A stretch of 64,000 nt of DNA from Amarobacillus sp046328225 (GCA_046328225.1 JAXLWZ010000008.1:1-64000); one strand, 5' to 3'; numbered from the stretch's first letter, positions 1 through 8,982 are shown. Translations and numbers: made by a program. The notes: generated from the sequence alone by a model not told the origin.

Positions 1-2
1 CG

Positions 3-1112
3 AATGAGACGGGATTCGAGGGCACGGCGCAGGCGGTGCTGGGGGTCGAAGGTTCGGGGACGGGCGTGCCCGCGGTCCCGGTAAGGGGCTCTTCGGCAAT
101 CACCACCGGGCCGGGCACGCCTGGCGCGATCCAGGTCGAACTCCCGGCCGCCGAGACGCCCGCGCTTCCACCGAGCGAACAGCCGGCAGCCGCGCCGCCA
201 GCGCCGGGCACGCCGGCGAAGGTGGCGAGCACAGCGAACGGCATGGCGAACGCGGTCATCACCCCCTCAACGGCGCCGGCGATGGACGTCGCGGTCGCGG
301 TGGAGGCGGCGCCCGCGGTGGCGAGCGAGATCACGGGCGCGAGTGGCCCGCGACGGCGAACGGCGACGGAGCCTGCGAACGCCATCGACCTGGCACCCAT
401 GGGGGACCTGGTCCAGGACGCAGAGCGGGACGACCTGACCGAGGCAACGAGCGCCCCGGATACGAACGGCGTGGTCCGCAGCGACGGGAACGCCACGGTG
501 ACGAATGCTCAGCCGGCGGTGGCCGGTGCAGCCCAGGCGCCCGACCTCGACCTCAAGATCAAGGCGACGCCCGGGACGGAGGTCCGCGGTATCGAGGGGG
601 TTCGGCCGCAGGGCAGCACCCCCACGGAGCAAGTGGCGGAGGCCGCCCAGGTGGCGGAGCCGCGACCGGCGCAGCCGCTCGCCCCCACGGAGCAGGTGGC
701 GCGGGCGGTCATCGAACGTGTCAGCGAGGGCGGCGGCGAGGCGGTGATCCGGCTGGACCCCGCGGAACTCGGGCACGTGCGCATTCACGTCAGCACCACG
801 AGCGAGGGCGTGCGCGTGGAAGTGCACGCGGAGCGCCCGGAGGCAGTGGCGTTACTGCGAAGCTCAACGCCGGACCTTTCGAGCCTGCTCAACGGGCAGG
901 GTCTGGACCTCTCGAGCGTGTACGTCGGGCTCGGAGGGCGGGAAGCAGGGGGCAACGCGCGGGACGGCGCGCCCTGGGCCGAACGCGGGCAGCACCCGGC
1001 GGACGGCGAATTCGCGAGCATCCTCGGCATAGGGGATACGGGCAGCGTGGAACGGCACAACCGCCTGCGCTCGGCCTACAACCCCGATGGCGCGCTGCTG
1101 TACCGGGTCTAG
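3..1112 (+). CDS. fliK: Flagellar hook-length control protein FliK, 5'-truncated by window edge
   Basis: FliK is the secreted ruler that ends hook growth and switches the flagellar export apparatus to filament substrates. The frame is open to the first base, so the true start lies upstream; a GTG at 36 is only the first internal candidate. The first ~220 visible residues are Ala/Pro/Thr-rich low-complexity sequence, as expected for the ruler part. Residues ~225-305 match the conserved FliK C-terminal (Flg_hook) domain, including a block reading RLDPAELGHVRIHV. flgD follows after 11 nt, the usual order. FliK sequences diverge quickly, so the call rests on the C-terminal domain and the context. 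Confidence 0.85.
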   Translation, partial: NETGFEGTAQAVLGVEGSGTGVPAVPVRGSSAITTGPGTPGAIQVELPAAETPALPPSEQPAAAPPAPGTPAKVASTANGMANAVITPSTAPAMDVAVAVEAAPAVASEITGASGPRRRTATEPANAIDLAPMGDLVQDAERDDLTEATSAPDTNGVVRSDGNATVTNAQPAVAGAAQAPDLDLKIKATPGTEVRGIEGVRPQGSTPTEQVAEAAQVAEPRPAQPLAPTEQVARAVIERVSEGGGEAVIRLDPAELGHVRIHVSTTSEGVRVEVHAERPEAVALLRSSTPDLSSLLNGQGLDLSSVYVGLGGREAGGNARDGAPWAERGQHPADGEFASILGIGDTGSVERHNRLRSAYNPDGALLYRV

Positions 1113-1123
1113 GAGAGCATTCG

Positions 1124-1669
1124 ATGGCACTGGATGTGGACCCGGTCACGCAACTTCAGAACACGACCTACAAGCCGTCCAAGAGCGCGACGCAGGACCT
1201 GGGGTCGGTCGATTTCATGAAGCTGATCATCGCCCAGATGCGAAACCAGAACCCGCTGGAGCCGCAGAAGGACTCGGATTTCATGGCGCAGATGGCGCAG
1301 TTCGAATCCTTGAACCAGACGAAGGCGATGGCGGCCGGGGTGAAGGTCCTTCAGGGCATGCAGGAGCTCTCGAGTGCTGCGGGCCTCATCGGCAAGACGG
1401 TCATCGGCAAGACGGTCGATGCGATCGCGATCACGCGTGATACGGTCGGGCGGGAGCTGTACGGGCAGCCGTTCGACAAGTTGAGCAGCGCCCAGCGGGT
1501 CTCGGTGAACCAGGATGACCGCGTGATCGCGGCGGCGGCCGACGCGCAAAACGCGGGCACCGAGATTCGCGGGGTGGTTGAGCGGGTGGCGATGGGCGCC
1601 GATGGCATTCCGATGCTGATGATCGGCGCGCGGGCCGTGGACATGTTCACGCTGGCGGAGGTGCGCTGA
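1124..1669 (+). CDS. flgD: Flagellar hook capping/assembly protein FlgD
   Basis: FlgD caps the growing hook and guides FlgE assembly outside the cell. The N-terminal ~75 residues hold the diagnostic FlgD block: DFMKLIIAQMRNQNPLEPQ followed by a DSDFMAQMAQFESLNQ-like helix. The rest (to residue 181) is short and would form the tudor-like part; the FnIII-like insertion of longer FlgDs seems reduced. ATG 1124 is preceded by AGGAGAG. The stop overlaps the next start (TGATG), suggesting translational coupling. Confidence 0.93.
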   Translation: MALDVDPVTQLQNTTYKPSKSATQDLGSVDFMKLIIAQMRNQNPLEPQKDSDFMAQMAQFESLNQTKAMAAGVKVLQGMQELSSAAGLIGKTVIGKTVDAIAITRDTVGRELYGQPFDKLSSAQRVSVNQDDRVIAAAADAQNAGTEIRGVVERVAMGADGIPMLMIGARAVDMFTLAEVR

Positions 1670-2043
1670 TGGCGCTCCAGGCGGCGGGCATCTATGGGCC
1701 GGGGGCGGCGGGACGGTTTCCCGCGGGCGGCTCGGCCCGGCAGAGCCCTTCGGGGACATCGTTCGAAGACGCGCTCGGGAGGGCGCAGGAGGAAGTCCGG
1801 CTCAGCCGGCACGCCCAGAAGCGCATTGACCGGCGCGAACTGGGGCTCGATTCCGCTCGTATGGACCGGCTCAGCACGGCCATCGACCGGGCCGCGGAGA
1901 AGGGCGCGCGCAACAGCGTGGTCATGCTCGACGGCCTGGCGGTGGTGGTGGATGTCCGCGAACGGACGATCGTGACGGCACTGGACACAGGAGGTGGGGG
2001 TCAACGCGTTTTCACGAACGTCGATTCCGTCGTCGTTGGCTGA
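1669..2043 (+). CDS. Flagellar operon protein (TIGR02530-like)
   Basis: A 124-residue protein of the small family found between flgD and flgE in many flagellar operons, of unknown molecular role. The visible family features are a central helix with SRHAQKRIDRR, then an MDRLSTAIDRAAEKG segment, and a C-terminal strand part (SVVMLDGLAVVVDV, then a TIVTALD-like strand). The start overlaps the flgD stop by one base. The N-terminal 30 residues are Gly/Ala/Pro-rich and probably disordered. The family call is from memory of the motif and from position. Confidence 0.8.
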   Translation: MALQAAGIYGPGAAGRFPAGGSARQSPSGTSFEDALGRAQEEVRLSRHAQKRIDRRELGLDSARMDRLSTAIDRAAEKGARNSVVMLDGLAVVVDVRERTIVTALDTGGGGQRVFTNVDSVVVG

Positions 2044-2176
2044 CGGCGGTGACCTGGGCCGGTCCGCTTGACGGAGGCCCGATTTCGCAGCGCGAGTGCC
2101 CGAATCCCATGGGGAAGAGGCGCGCGCTCACCAGTGAATCCGGCGTGAGCCGCCGGAGGAAGGGATCGGACTCACT

Positions 2177-3697
2177 ATGATGCGCGCACTTTTCTCGGCG
2201 ATTTCCGGGATGAAGAACCACATGAGCTTCATGGATGTCGTCGGGAACAACATCGCGAACGTGAACACGATCGGCTACAAGTCGAGCCGCGTGACCTTCC
2301 AGGACATCCTGGGCCAGACGATCAAGGGGGCGAGCTCGCCGCAGAACGGGCGGGGCGGCACGAACCCGGCGCAGATCGGCCTGGGCATGAACCTCGGCGG
2401 CATCGACACGATCATGACGCAGGGGTCGATCCAGTCGACGGGCAAGCTGACGGACTTCGCCATCCAGGGCGACGGCTTCTTCGTGGTCTCGGATGGGCAG
2501 CGGAACTTCTATACGCGGGACGGCGCGTTCGATATCGGCGTCGATGGCGGGCTGGTGAACCCGGTGACGGGCCTGCGGGTGATGGGCTGGACGGCCGACG
2601 CCACGGGGGCCGTGGATACGCAGACGCCGCTCACGCCGATCGAGATCCCGTTCGGCACGCAGGTCAGTGCACAGGCTTCGACGGAGATGCACTTCGCGGG
2701 CAACCTCGATGCCTCGGTGCCAGTGGGCCAGGCGGTGAACACGACGGTGACGGCGTATGACTCGCTGGGCGTGGCGCATTCGGTCAAGGTGACGTTCACG
2801 AAGATGGCGCCGAACATGTGGGCGGTTCGTGATAGCTCGAGCTCGGCGTCGCTCACGCCAGCCCCGACGGGCGACTTCGCGGCGGCCGGCGCGAGCGTGA
2901 CGGGCACGCCGAACACGCTGCGGCCGGGCACCTGGAATGTGACGCTGACGGCGGGCACGCTCTCGGCGGTGTTCACGCCGGCGACCTTCACGCCGCCCTC
3001 GACGTGGGGGGCGGGCACGCCCGAGGCGCCGATCACGGGGTCGCTCGCGGCGAACGGCACGAACACCACGCTCATCCCGGGCATGACAATCAAGGCGGGT
3101 GCGACGGTCGCGGCGGGCACGATGGCGATCGAAGTGGCCCAGGGCGGGACTTCGCCGGCGCCGGTTGAGTTCAGCACGAACGGGCAGTGGGCTGGCACGA
3201 ATTCGCTTCCGACGATGACGCTGAATGTGAGCGGGACGGGCGCATCGACGCCGCAGAATGTGACGCTGGACCTGACGAGCCTGACGCAGTTCGCGGGGGA
3301 GAGCCAGGTGAACCTGACGAACAACGATGGCTTCCCGGCGGGCGCGCTGGTGAGCTTCGCGGTGGGCAGCTCGGGCGAGGTCTCGGGCATCTATTCGAAC
3401 GGATCGAACCGGGTGATCGGTCAGCTGGCACTGGCGAACTTCGTGAACGCGGGCGGCCTGATGCGCGCCGGGCAGAACCTCTGGAACCCCAGCGCGAACT
3501 CGGGCGATCCGATCATCGGGCAGCCGAACTCGAACGGCCGCGGCACGGTGAACACGGGAACGCTGGAAGGCTCGAACGTGGACCTGGCGCAGCAGTTCAC
3601 GAACGTCATCGTGGCCCAGCGCGGCTTCCAGTCGTCGTCGCGGGTGATCACGGCGAGCGACCAGATGCTGCAGGACCTGGTGAGCATCATCCGCTAG
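2177..3697 (+). CDS. flgE: Flagellar hook protein FlgE
   Basis: FlgE polymerises into the hook joining basal body and filament. Both ends carry the rod/hook-family signatures that form the D0 coiled coil: GNNIANVNTIGYKSSR near residue 25, and at the C-terminus a segment with LEGSNVDLAQQFTNVIVAQR followed by SRVITASDQMLQ. The middle (~residues 140-400) is Thr/Gly/Ala-rich surface-exposed beta sequence. At 506 residues it is longer than enterobacterial FlgE (about 400), with the excess in the variable surface domains. Two ATGs are adjacent (2177, 2180), after GGAGGAAGGG. A strong hairpin follows the stop. Confidence 0.96.
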   Translation: MMRALFSAISGMKNHMSFMDVVGNNIANVNTIGYKSSRVTFQDILGQTIKGASSPQNGRGGTNPAQIGLGMNLGGIDTIMTQGSIQSTGKLTDFAIQGDGFFVVSDGQRNFYTRDGAFDIGVDGGLVNPVTGLRVMGWTADATGAVDTQTPLTPIEIPFGTQVSAQASTEMHFAGNLDASVPVGQAVNTTVTAYDSLGVAHSVKVTFTKMAPNMWAVRDSSSSASLTPAPTGDFAAAGASVTGTPNTLRPGTWNVTLTAGTLSAVFTPATFTPPSTWGAGTPEAPITGSLAANGTNTTLIPGMTIKAGATVAAGTMAIEVAQGGTSPAPVEFSTNGQWAGTNSLPTMTLNVSGTGASTPQNVTLDLTSLTQFAGESQVNLTNNDGFPAGALVSFAVGSSGEVSGIYSNGSNRVIGQLALANFVNAGGLMRAGQNLWNPSANSGDPIIGQPNSNGRGTVNTGTLEGSNVDLAQQFTNVIVAQRGFQSSSRVITASDQMLQDLVSIIR

Positions 3698-3709
3698 TGA
3701 GCGCGACGG

Positions 3710-3733
3710 GGGCGGCCGGTCACCCGGCCGCCC
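3710..3733 (+). terminator. Terminator after flgE
   Basis: A 10-bp perfect G+C stem (GGGCGGCCGG / CCGGCCGCCC) with loop TCAC begins 13 nt after the flgE stop and is followed by TTGCGTT. The T-run is weak, but the stem and position fit the end of the flagellar operon. Confidence 0.7.
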
Positions 3734-3767
3734 TTGCGTTCTCGACGGAGGGGAGCACGGAACGGCC

Positions 3768-4742
3768 ATGATCCCGGCCTCGAAACTCAACCGCGCGAGC
3801 ACGCTCGCCACGCTGCCGATCATGGCGCTGGCGATCCTGTTCTTTTCGCGCGCCGACCTCGGGAACCGTGATGTCGCGCCGCCCACGGAGGGGCGGCTTT
3901 TCGTTGCGAACCTGCGGGGCGAGAGCCTGTCGCTGTTCGACCTGGCGGCACCCGAACAACCAGAGGTAGCCCGGCTCGCGCTGGGAGGCCCGCCTCACGA
4001 GCTGGTGGCCGTGGACGGACGGATCTACGCGACGCTGGGACGCGGGCAGGGGTTGGTCGAGGTATCGCCGGGTGCGACGGGCGTGATGCGAGCGCTCGCC
4101 CTTGAGGGCGAACCGCATGGGTTGGCGGAAGCGGGTGGCACACTCCTGGTGACGCTGGACCGGGCGAAGGCACTGGTGCGGGTCCCGTTGAGCAGCTTCG
4201 CCGAGGCGGGGCGCGAGTCCACGGGCGATACGCCGCACACGGTGGCGGCGGATGGCACGAGCGCCTTCGTGACGGACTCGCGGGACAACCGGTTGCGCCG
4301 CATCGGGCCAGGAGGAGCGGTGGCCATCGCGGAGACCGGCGCACTGCCGGAGAGCGTGGCCATCGCGGGGGAGTACGTCATCACGGCCGAGGGCGACGGG
4401 GGCACGGTGAGCATCTACCGGCGGGCGGACCTTTCGCTGGCCAGGCGCATCACGGTCGGCGGCCGGCCCTCGCGCGTGGTGGTCACGGGCCCGGCGCAGG
4501 TGGCGGTCTCCCTCAACGCGGGCGCGAAGGTCGCGGTCATCGACCTCAAGGAGCTGAAGGTGCGGCGGGAAGTGCGGGTCCTGCCGATGCCGGACGGCAT
4601 CTGCACGAGTCCCAGCGGGGACTACGCGGCGGTGACTTCGAACGCGACGAACACGGTGCAGTACTTCACCCTGCCGGATTGGCACGCCGCCGGGTTCCGG
4701 GAGACGGGCGATGGCCCGGGGGCCTGCGCCTGGCTCCGCTGA
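3768..4742 (+). CDS. Membrane-anchored YncE/NHL-like beta-propeller protein
   Basis: A 324-residue protein with an N-terminal hydrophobic segment (~residues 14-28), a signal anchor or uncleaved signal. From residue ~42 onward it is a series of repeated beta blades of about 40 residues, with patterns such as GRLFVANLRGESLSLFDL and GRIYATLGRGQGLVEV, typical of seven-bladed YVTN/YncE propellers. The function is unknown; such proteins usually bind ligands or partners outside the membrane. A GGAGGGG stretch precedes the ATG at somewhat long distance. Its stop abuts the GTG of the next reading frame. Confidence 0.65.
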   Translation: MIPASKLNRASTLATLPIMALAILFFSRADLGNRDVAPPTEGRLFVANLRGESLSLFDLAAPEQPEVARLALGGPPHELVAVDGRIYATLGRGQGLVEVSPGATGVMRALALEGEPHGLAEAGGTLLVTLDRAKALVRVPLSSFAEAGRESTGDTPHTVAADGTSAFVTDSRDNRLRRIGPGGAVAIAETGALPESVAIAGEYVITAEGDGGTVSIYRRADLSLARRITVGGRPSRVVVTGPAQVAVSLNAGAKVAVIDLKELKVRREVRVLPMPDGICTSPSGDYAAVTSNATNTVQYFTLPDWHAAGFRETGDGPGACAWLR

Positions 4743-5212
4743 GTGCCGGTTGACCTGCGTTCGGGGGGCACGCGAGTATCGGTGCATGACGACGGGGCGC
4801 GGCGCGGAGTGACTCACGGGACCTGCAAGCAGGGTGGCCGGTTCTCTCGCTGCCGCGAGGCGGCGGTCGACACGTGCCAGTACTGCGGGAAGGCGTTCTG
4901 CGCGGCGCATTCGCACCACGTCGGTGGGCACGACGCCGTGTGCAACGCGAAGCGGTGCGTGGCCAAGCACGAGGACCTGGCCCTGCATATGGAGTACCGG
5001 GCGCGGGTGCGGCAGCGAAACCAGGCGGGCTCTGCGGGGTGGAGGATTGCGTCCCCCACCCCACGCTGGAGTGCTCGCTCTGCCGCGGGCACTTCTGCGA
5101 GCCGCACGTGCGCACGCGGATGTACCCGGCGCGGGAGGGCAGGGTCATCATCGACCGGCCGATGGGCTGCTGTGACTGGTGCTGGGCCCGCCGCAAGATC
5201 TGGAATCACTAG
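4743..5212 (+). pseudogene. Cys-rich zinc-finger protein, apparently frameshifted
   Basis: Two reading frames together make one sensible protein. The first frame (GTG 4743 or GTG 4809) contains CQYCGKAFCAAHSHH and a CNAKRC pair. Near 5030, in GGCGGGCTC, the sense continues in the -1 frame with LCGVEDC, ECSLCRGHFCEPH and CCDWC, ending at the TAG at 5210-5212. Each half has a CxxCxxxFCxxH finger (AN1/B-box-like), so the intact product would be a tandem zinc finger of about 130-155 residues. A missing base near 5030, from mutation or assembly error, is the simplest reading; programmed frameshifting is possible. The function is unknown. Confidence 0.6.
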
Positions 5213-5262
5213 AGCTGCTGGCTGTTAGGCAACGCTGCGAGCGCTTCGCCGGGGGAGACGAA

Positions 5263-5290
5263 ACGGGCCGGGGAAGATTCCCCGGCCCGT
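5263..5290. terminator. Bidirectional terminator between convergent genes
   Basis: A perfect 11-bp stem (ACGGGCCGGGG / CCCCGGCCCGT) with a 6-nt loop lies between the zinc-finger gene on + and pnp on -. It could serve both converging transcripts. Confidence 0.75.
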
Positions 5291-5314
5291 CTGTTCAGGG
5301 CGAAGTGGCGAAGC

Positions 5315-5356
5315 GCTAATAGCCAATAGCTAATAGCTAGCAGCTACCCGCTATTC
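5315..5356. repeat. Heptameric short tandem repeat (GCTAATA type)
   Basis: Six consecutive 7-bp units: GCTAATA, GCCAATA, GCTAATA, GCTAGCA, GCTACCC, GCTATTC. The first three are near identical and the last ones decayed. The array runs up to and slightly into the 3' end of pnp. Confidence 0.75.
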
Positions 5357-7834
5357 GTCGTCGTCGCTGTAGCGGCCGGCGCCGCCAAGGCCCGGGCGCG
5401 GAGGCGGGGGCGGGGCGGGCGGGCCGCCGGCGTCCTCGGTGCGGCGAACCCAGCCGCGGCTCACGCCGCCAACCGGGGCGCCGCCACCACGAGCACCGAA
5501 ATCGCTGCGCTGGCCGCGAGGCTGACCGCCACCACCGCCACCGCCACGCGGGCCACGGTCGCCGCCGCCAAAGCCGCCGCCACCCTGGCGCGGGGGACGG
5601 TCGCCGCCGCGCTGATCGCCACGGGGGCGGTCGCCGCCACGGTCGCCACCGCGATCGCCGCGCGGGCCGCGGTCGCCACCACGGTCGCCACCGCGGCCGC
5701 CGAAGCCACCGCCGCGGCCGCCACGGCCGCCACCACCGCTGCCCGGAGGCGGCGGCTCCTCGCCGAGGAGGACGGCGCGCCGGGAGAGGTTGATGCGGCC
5801 GAGGTTGTCGATTTCGCTGACCATGACGGTCACTTCGTCGCCGACGGAGACTTCGTCCTCGACGGTTTCGACGTGGTCTTCGCCGAGCTGCGAGATGTGG
5901 ACCAGGCCTTCCTTGCCGGGGAGGATTTCGACGAAGGCGCCGAAGTTGAGGAGGCGGGTCACCTTGCCGGTGTAGATCTCGCCGACCTTCACCTCCTTGG
6001 TGAGGCCTTCGATCATCTGGATGGCCTTGCGGGCGACGGCTTCGTTGATGCCGCCGACGAAGACGGTGCCGTCTTCCTGGATATCGATGGTGGCGCCGCC
6101 GGACTCCTCCTGGATCTTGCGCACCATCTTGCCGCCGGGGCCGATGATCGTGCCGATCTGGTCCTGGAGGATGTTGATGCGGTACATCTTCGGGGCGAAT
6201 TCGGAGACGTCGGCACGGGGCTCGGCGATGACGTCGAGCATGCGGTCGAGGAGGTAGTGGCGGGCATCGCGGGCGCGTTCGAGGGCGGTCGCGAGGAGCT
6301 CGCGGGAGACGCCGCCGATCTTGATGTCCATCTGGAGAGCGGTGATGCCCTCGCGGGTGCCGGCGACCTTGAAGTCCATGTCGCCCATGAAGTCTTCCTG
6401 GCCGGCGATGTCGGTGAGAACCTGGTAGTTACCGTCTTCGCCCATGATGAGGCCCATCGCGATGCCGGCGACGGGGGCGAGGATGGGCACACCGGCGTCC
6501 ATGAGGGCGAGCGTGCTGCCGCAGACGCTGGCCATCGAGGTGGAGCCGTTCGAGGACATGATTTCGCTCACGACGCGGATGGCGTAGGGGAAATCGTCCT
6601 CGGTCGGGATGACGGGCTCGAGGGCGCGCTCGGCGAGGGCGCCGTGGCCGATTTCGCGGCGGCCGGGGCCGCGCATGGGGCGGGCCTCACCGACGGAGAA
6701 CGGCGGGAAGTTGTAGTGGTGAAGGTAGCGCTTCGTGTTGTCCGGCGAGAGCGTGTCGAGCTTCTGCACCATCGAAAGGCCACCGAGGGTGGCGATGGTG
6801 AGCGCCTGCGACTGGCCACGCTGGAAGAGGCCGCTGCCGTGGGTGCGGGGCAGGACGCCGACGTGGATGTCGAGGTCGCGAATCTGGGTGACGTTGCGGC
6901 CATCGGCGCGAACACCCTGCTCGAGGATGCGCTTGCGCATGGCCTTCTTGATGACGTTGAAGAGCGCGTCGCCGAGTTCGCCGTTGGTGAAGCGCTCGCC
7001 GAAGCTGGCGATGAGCTCCTGGCGGAGGGCCTTGTTGGCGTCGCTGCGCTCGCTGGCGGCGGTGCCGACGACTTCCTCGATGCGGTCCGCGAGGTGCCCG
7101 GCGACGGTATCGAAGGCGTCCTGGTTGTCGACGTGCGCGACGAACGGCTTCTTGGTCGGCGCGGCTTCGGCGGCGATCTGTTCCTGGAGGGCGATGATTT
7201 CGCGGTTGGCGTTCATCGCGATCTCGATGGCCTCGAGGACGGCGTCCTCGGGCGCGCTCTTCGCGCCGGCTTCGACCATGACGACGGCGTCTTTGGTGCC
7301 GGCGACGATGATGTCGAGGTCGCCGGTATCGGCCTGCTCGAAGGTGGGGTTGACGACGAATTCGCCATCGACGCGGGCGACGCGGACGGAGCTGACGGGC
7401 CCGAGGAAGGGGATGTCGCTAATCATGAGGGCGGCGCTGGCGCCGACGGTGATGAGCGTATCGGGCTGGTTCTCGCCGTCGGCGGAGAGGGTCATGGCGA
7501 CGATCTGGACTTCGTTGCGGAAGCCCTTGGGGAAGAGGGGGCGAAGGGGGCGGTCGGTGAGGCGCATCGCGAGGATGGCTTCGTTGCTGGCGCGGCCTTC
7601 GCGGCGGGGGAAGCTGCCGGGGATCTTGCCGACAGCGTAGAGGCGCTCCTCGTAATCGACGGTGAGGGGGAAGAAATCAACGCCCTCGCGCGCATCGGCC
7701 ATGGTGGCGGTGACGAGGACGACGGTATCGCCCTGGCGGACGGTGACGGCGCCGTTGGCCTGCTGGGCGAGGATGCCGTACTGGATGGTGAGGGTCTTCC
7801 CACCGACTTCGAGTTCGTAGGTCCTGGGTTCCAT
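5351..7834 (-). CDS. pnp: Polyribonucleotide nucleotidyltransferase (PNPase) with long RGG-rich tail
   Basis: PNPase is the trimeric phosphorolytic 3'-5' exoribonuclease of the mRNA degradation machinery. Order: RNase PH domain 1 (~10-145, with GSFPRREGRASNEAILAMRL), linker helices, RNase PH domain 2 (~310-500, with the SNGSTSMASVCGSTLALMDAG active-site region), KH (~550-610, IIGPGGKMVRKI), S1 (~617-690). After residue ~697 comes a ~120-residue Gly/Arg/Asp tail rich in RGG and GDRGG units, ending in a Pro-rich stretch and DDDE; E. coli PNPase (~711 residues) lacks it. The start is ATG 7834, where the conserved N-terminus (MEPRTYELEVGG) begins; an upstream in-frame extension is not conserved-looking. 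It lies downstream of rpsO, the classic pair. Confidence 0.97.
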   Translation of the reverse strand: MEPRTYELEVGGKTLTIQYGILAQQANGAVTVRQGDTVVLVTATMADAREGVDFFPLTVDYEERLYAVGKIPGSFPRREGRASNEAILAMRLTDRPLRPLFPKGFRNEVQIVAMTLSADGENQPDTLITVGASAALMISDIPFLGPVSSVRVARVDGEFVVNPTFEQADTGDLDIIVAGTKDAVVMVEAGAKSAPEDAVLEAIEIAMNANREIIALQEQIAAEAAPTKKPFVAHVDNQDAFDTVAGHLADRIEEVVGTAASERSDANKALRQELIASFGERFTNGELGDALFNVIKKAMRKRILEQGVRADGRNVTQIRDLDIHVGVLPRTHGSGLFQRGQSQALTIATLGGLSMVQKLDTLSPDNTKRYLHHYNFPPFSVGEARPMRGPGRREIGHGALAERALEPVIPTEDDFPYAIRVVSEIMSSNGSTSMASVCGSTLALMDAGVPILAPVAGIAMGLIMGEDGNYQVLTDIAGQEDFMGDMDFKVAGTREGITALQMDIKIGGVSRELLATALERARDARHYLLDRMLDVIAEPRADVSEFAPKMYRINILQDQIGTIIGPGGKMVRKIQEESGGATIDIQEDGTVFVGGINEAVARKAIQMIEGLTKEVKVGEIYTGKVTRLLNFGAFVEILPGKEGLVHISQLGEDHVETVEDEVSVGDEVTVMVSEIDNLGRINLSRRAVLLGEEPPPPGSGGGGRGGRGGGFGGRGGDRGGDRGPRGDRGGDRGGDRPRGDQRGGDRPPRQGGGGFGGGDRGPRGGGGGGGQPRGQRSDFGARGGGAPVGGVSRGWVRRTEDAGGPPAPPPPPRPGLGGAGRYSDDDE

Positions 7835-8040
7835 GTATCTCTTACTTCTACTTCCGCTTTGCGCTCGCTGATTCCAGGGAGCAGTCATGCCCCGCGCGCA
7901 TGGCACGCGCCGAAGGGGCTGTGGTGGAACGTCCCGCTGACTGGGGGACGCCGGCAAAGGTGGGGTTGAGCGTGTTCAGGCAAATCGATGCGGGCCGGCC
8001 CCGGGCCCGCTCCCCGGCCCGGGAGGCGCGGGGAAGGCGA

Positions 8041-8071
8041 CGAACAAAGGCCTCCGCTATTTGCGGAGGCC
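8041..8071 (-). terminator. rpsO terminator (partial, pnp downstream)
   Basis: On the minus strand a perfect 9-bp stem (GGCCTCCGC / GCGGAGGCC, loop AAATA) overlaps the rpsO stop codon and is followed by TTTGTT. It would stop or attenuate transcription between rpsO and pnp, as known for this gene pair in other bacteria. Confidence 0.8.
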
Positions 8072-8323
8072 GAGGCGGGCGATCAGTTCGCGGTAGCGGT
8101 TGACGTCGCGGTTGTTGAGGTAGCGAAGGTGGCGGCGGCGGGCACCGACGAGCTTCAGGAGGCCACGACGGGTGTGGTAGTCGTGCTTGTTGGCCTTGAG
8201 GTGCGTCGTCAGGTACTTGATCCGCTCGGTCAGGATTGCCACCTGAACCTCCGGCGACCCCGTGTCACCGGCGTGGACCGCATAGCTTTGAACCAGTTCG
8301 TCTTTTCGATCTTTCGTCAGCAA
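8057..8323 (-). CDS. rpsO: 30S ribosomal protein S15
   Basis: S15 (88 residues, full length) binds the central domain of 16S rRNA. The sequence shows the family blocks AGDTGSPEVQVAILTERI, HKHDYHTRRG-like (here NKHDYHTRRGLLKLVG) and RRRHLRYL. The start is TTG 8323, immediately after AGAAGG; no ATG is available and the conserved LTKDRK begins here. It is divergently oriented from the kinase gene and upstream of pnp. Confidence 0.97.
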   Translation of the reverse strand: MLTKDRKDELVQSYAVHAGDTGSPEVQVAILTERIKYLTTHLKANKHDYHTRRGLLKLVGARRRHLRYLNNRDVNRYRELIARLGLRK

Positions 8324-8400
8324 CCTTCTTCTCGACTCTTCCTTTGCCTATCTTGTGAACGGTTCGAGCCTAGCACAGGCTCGCGTGCTACGGCAATTTC

Positions 8401-8904
8401 ATGGCACAACCGGCGCTGTTCCTGCTCTCCGGCATGCCCGGCGCGGGCAAGACCACTTTCGCACACGCCCTTGCCGCGCGCACGGGCGCGGAGCACGTCG
8501 AGAGCGATGCCATCCGCCGGTCGCTGGCCGCGCAGCCCACGTACACGGCGAAGGAGAGCGGGCGGGTGTTTGCCATCGTGGGCCGAAGGGTGGATACGGC
8601 ACTTGCGGCGGGCCGGAATGTCATCGTCGATGCGACGAACCTGACGAATCGCGACCGGCGCCAATTCGTGAGCGCGGCGGCGGCGTATGGGGCGAGGCTC
8701 ATCGCGATCCGGGTCACGGCCCCCGAGGATGTGATCCGCGAGCGGCTCGGGCAGCCGCGGGTGGGGCATTCGCAGGCGGACGTGCGGGTGTTCGAACTGA
8801 TGCGCGGGCGGGCGCAGGGGTTCGCCATGCCGGCCGTCGTGGTCGATACGCGCTTTGGCATCGATGCCGCGGTTTCGCTCGCGGTGACGCTGGCCGGTGC
8901 GTAG
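8401..8904 (+). CDS. AAA_33/zeta-type P-loop small-molecule kinase
   Basis: A 167-residue P-loop kinase. Walker A (GMPGAGKTT) is at residues ~11-19, a Walker-B-like NVIVDATN strand at ~75, and a lid-region Arg pair (NRDRR) follows. This is the AAA_33 group, which includes zeta-toxin-like and polynucleotide/gluconate-like kinases; the substrate cannot be told. It is short and standalone with no antitoxin partner, so a toxin role is unlikely. It is divergent from rpsO and followed by a cyclophilin gene after ~80 nt. Confidence 0.7.
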   Translation: MAQPALFLLSGMPGAGKTTFAHALAARTGAEHVESDAIRRSLAAQPTYTAKESGRVFAIVGRRVDTALAAGRNVIVDATNLTNRDRRQFVSAAAAYGARLIAIRVTAPEDVIRERLGQPRVGHSQADVRVFELMRGRAQGFAMPAVVVDTRFGIDAAVSLAVTLAGA

Positions 8905-8982
8905 CGCGGACGCGGCGCGCGGTTGGGCGCGGGTGAGTGCGATGGGGTAGGCTGGAGACAATCTCTCCCTTTCGGAGGCCCA

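Noticed and set aside
5873..7969. Long open frame on the plus strand opposite pnp (about 700 codons)
   Set aside because: A mirror of codon bias in a G+C-rich gene; composition is Asp/Gly/Val-rich repeats without domains, and the opposite strand is unmistakably PNPase. The same reasoning applies to long frames opposite folC, nuoG, asnB and the dcw genes.
8401..8904. P-loop kinase as a zeta-type toxin
   Set aside because: No epsilon-like antitoxin is adjacent and it sits in a housekeeping context; general AAA_33 kinase is the safer call.
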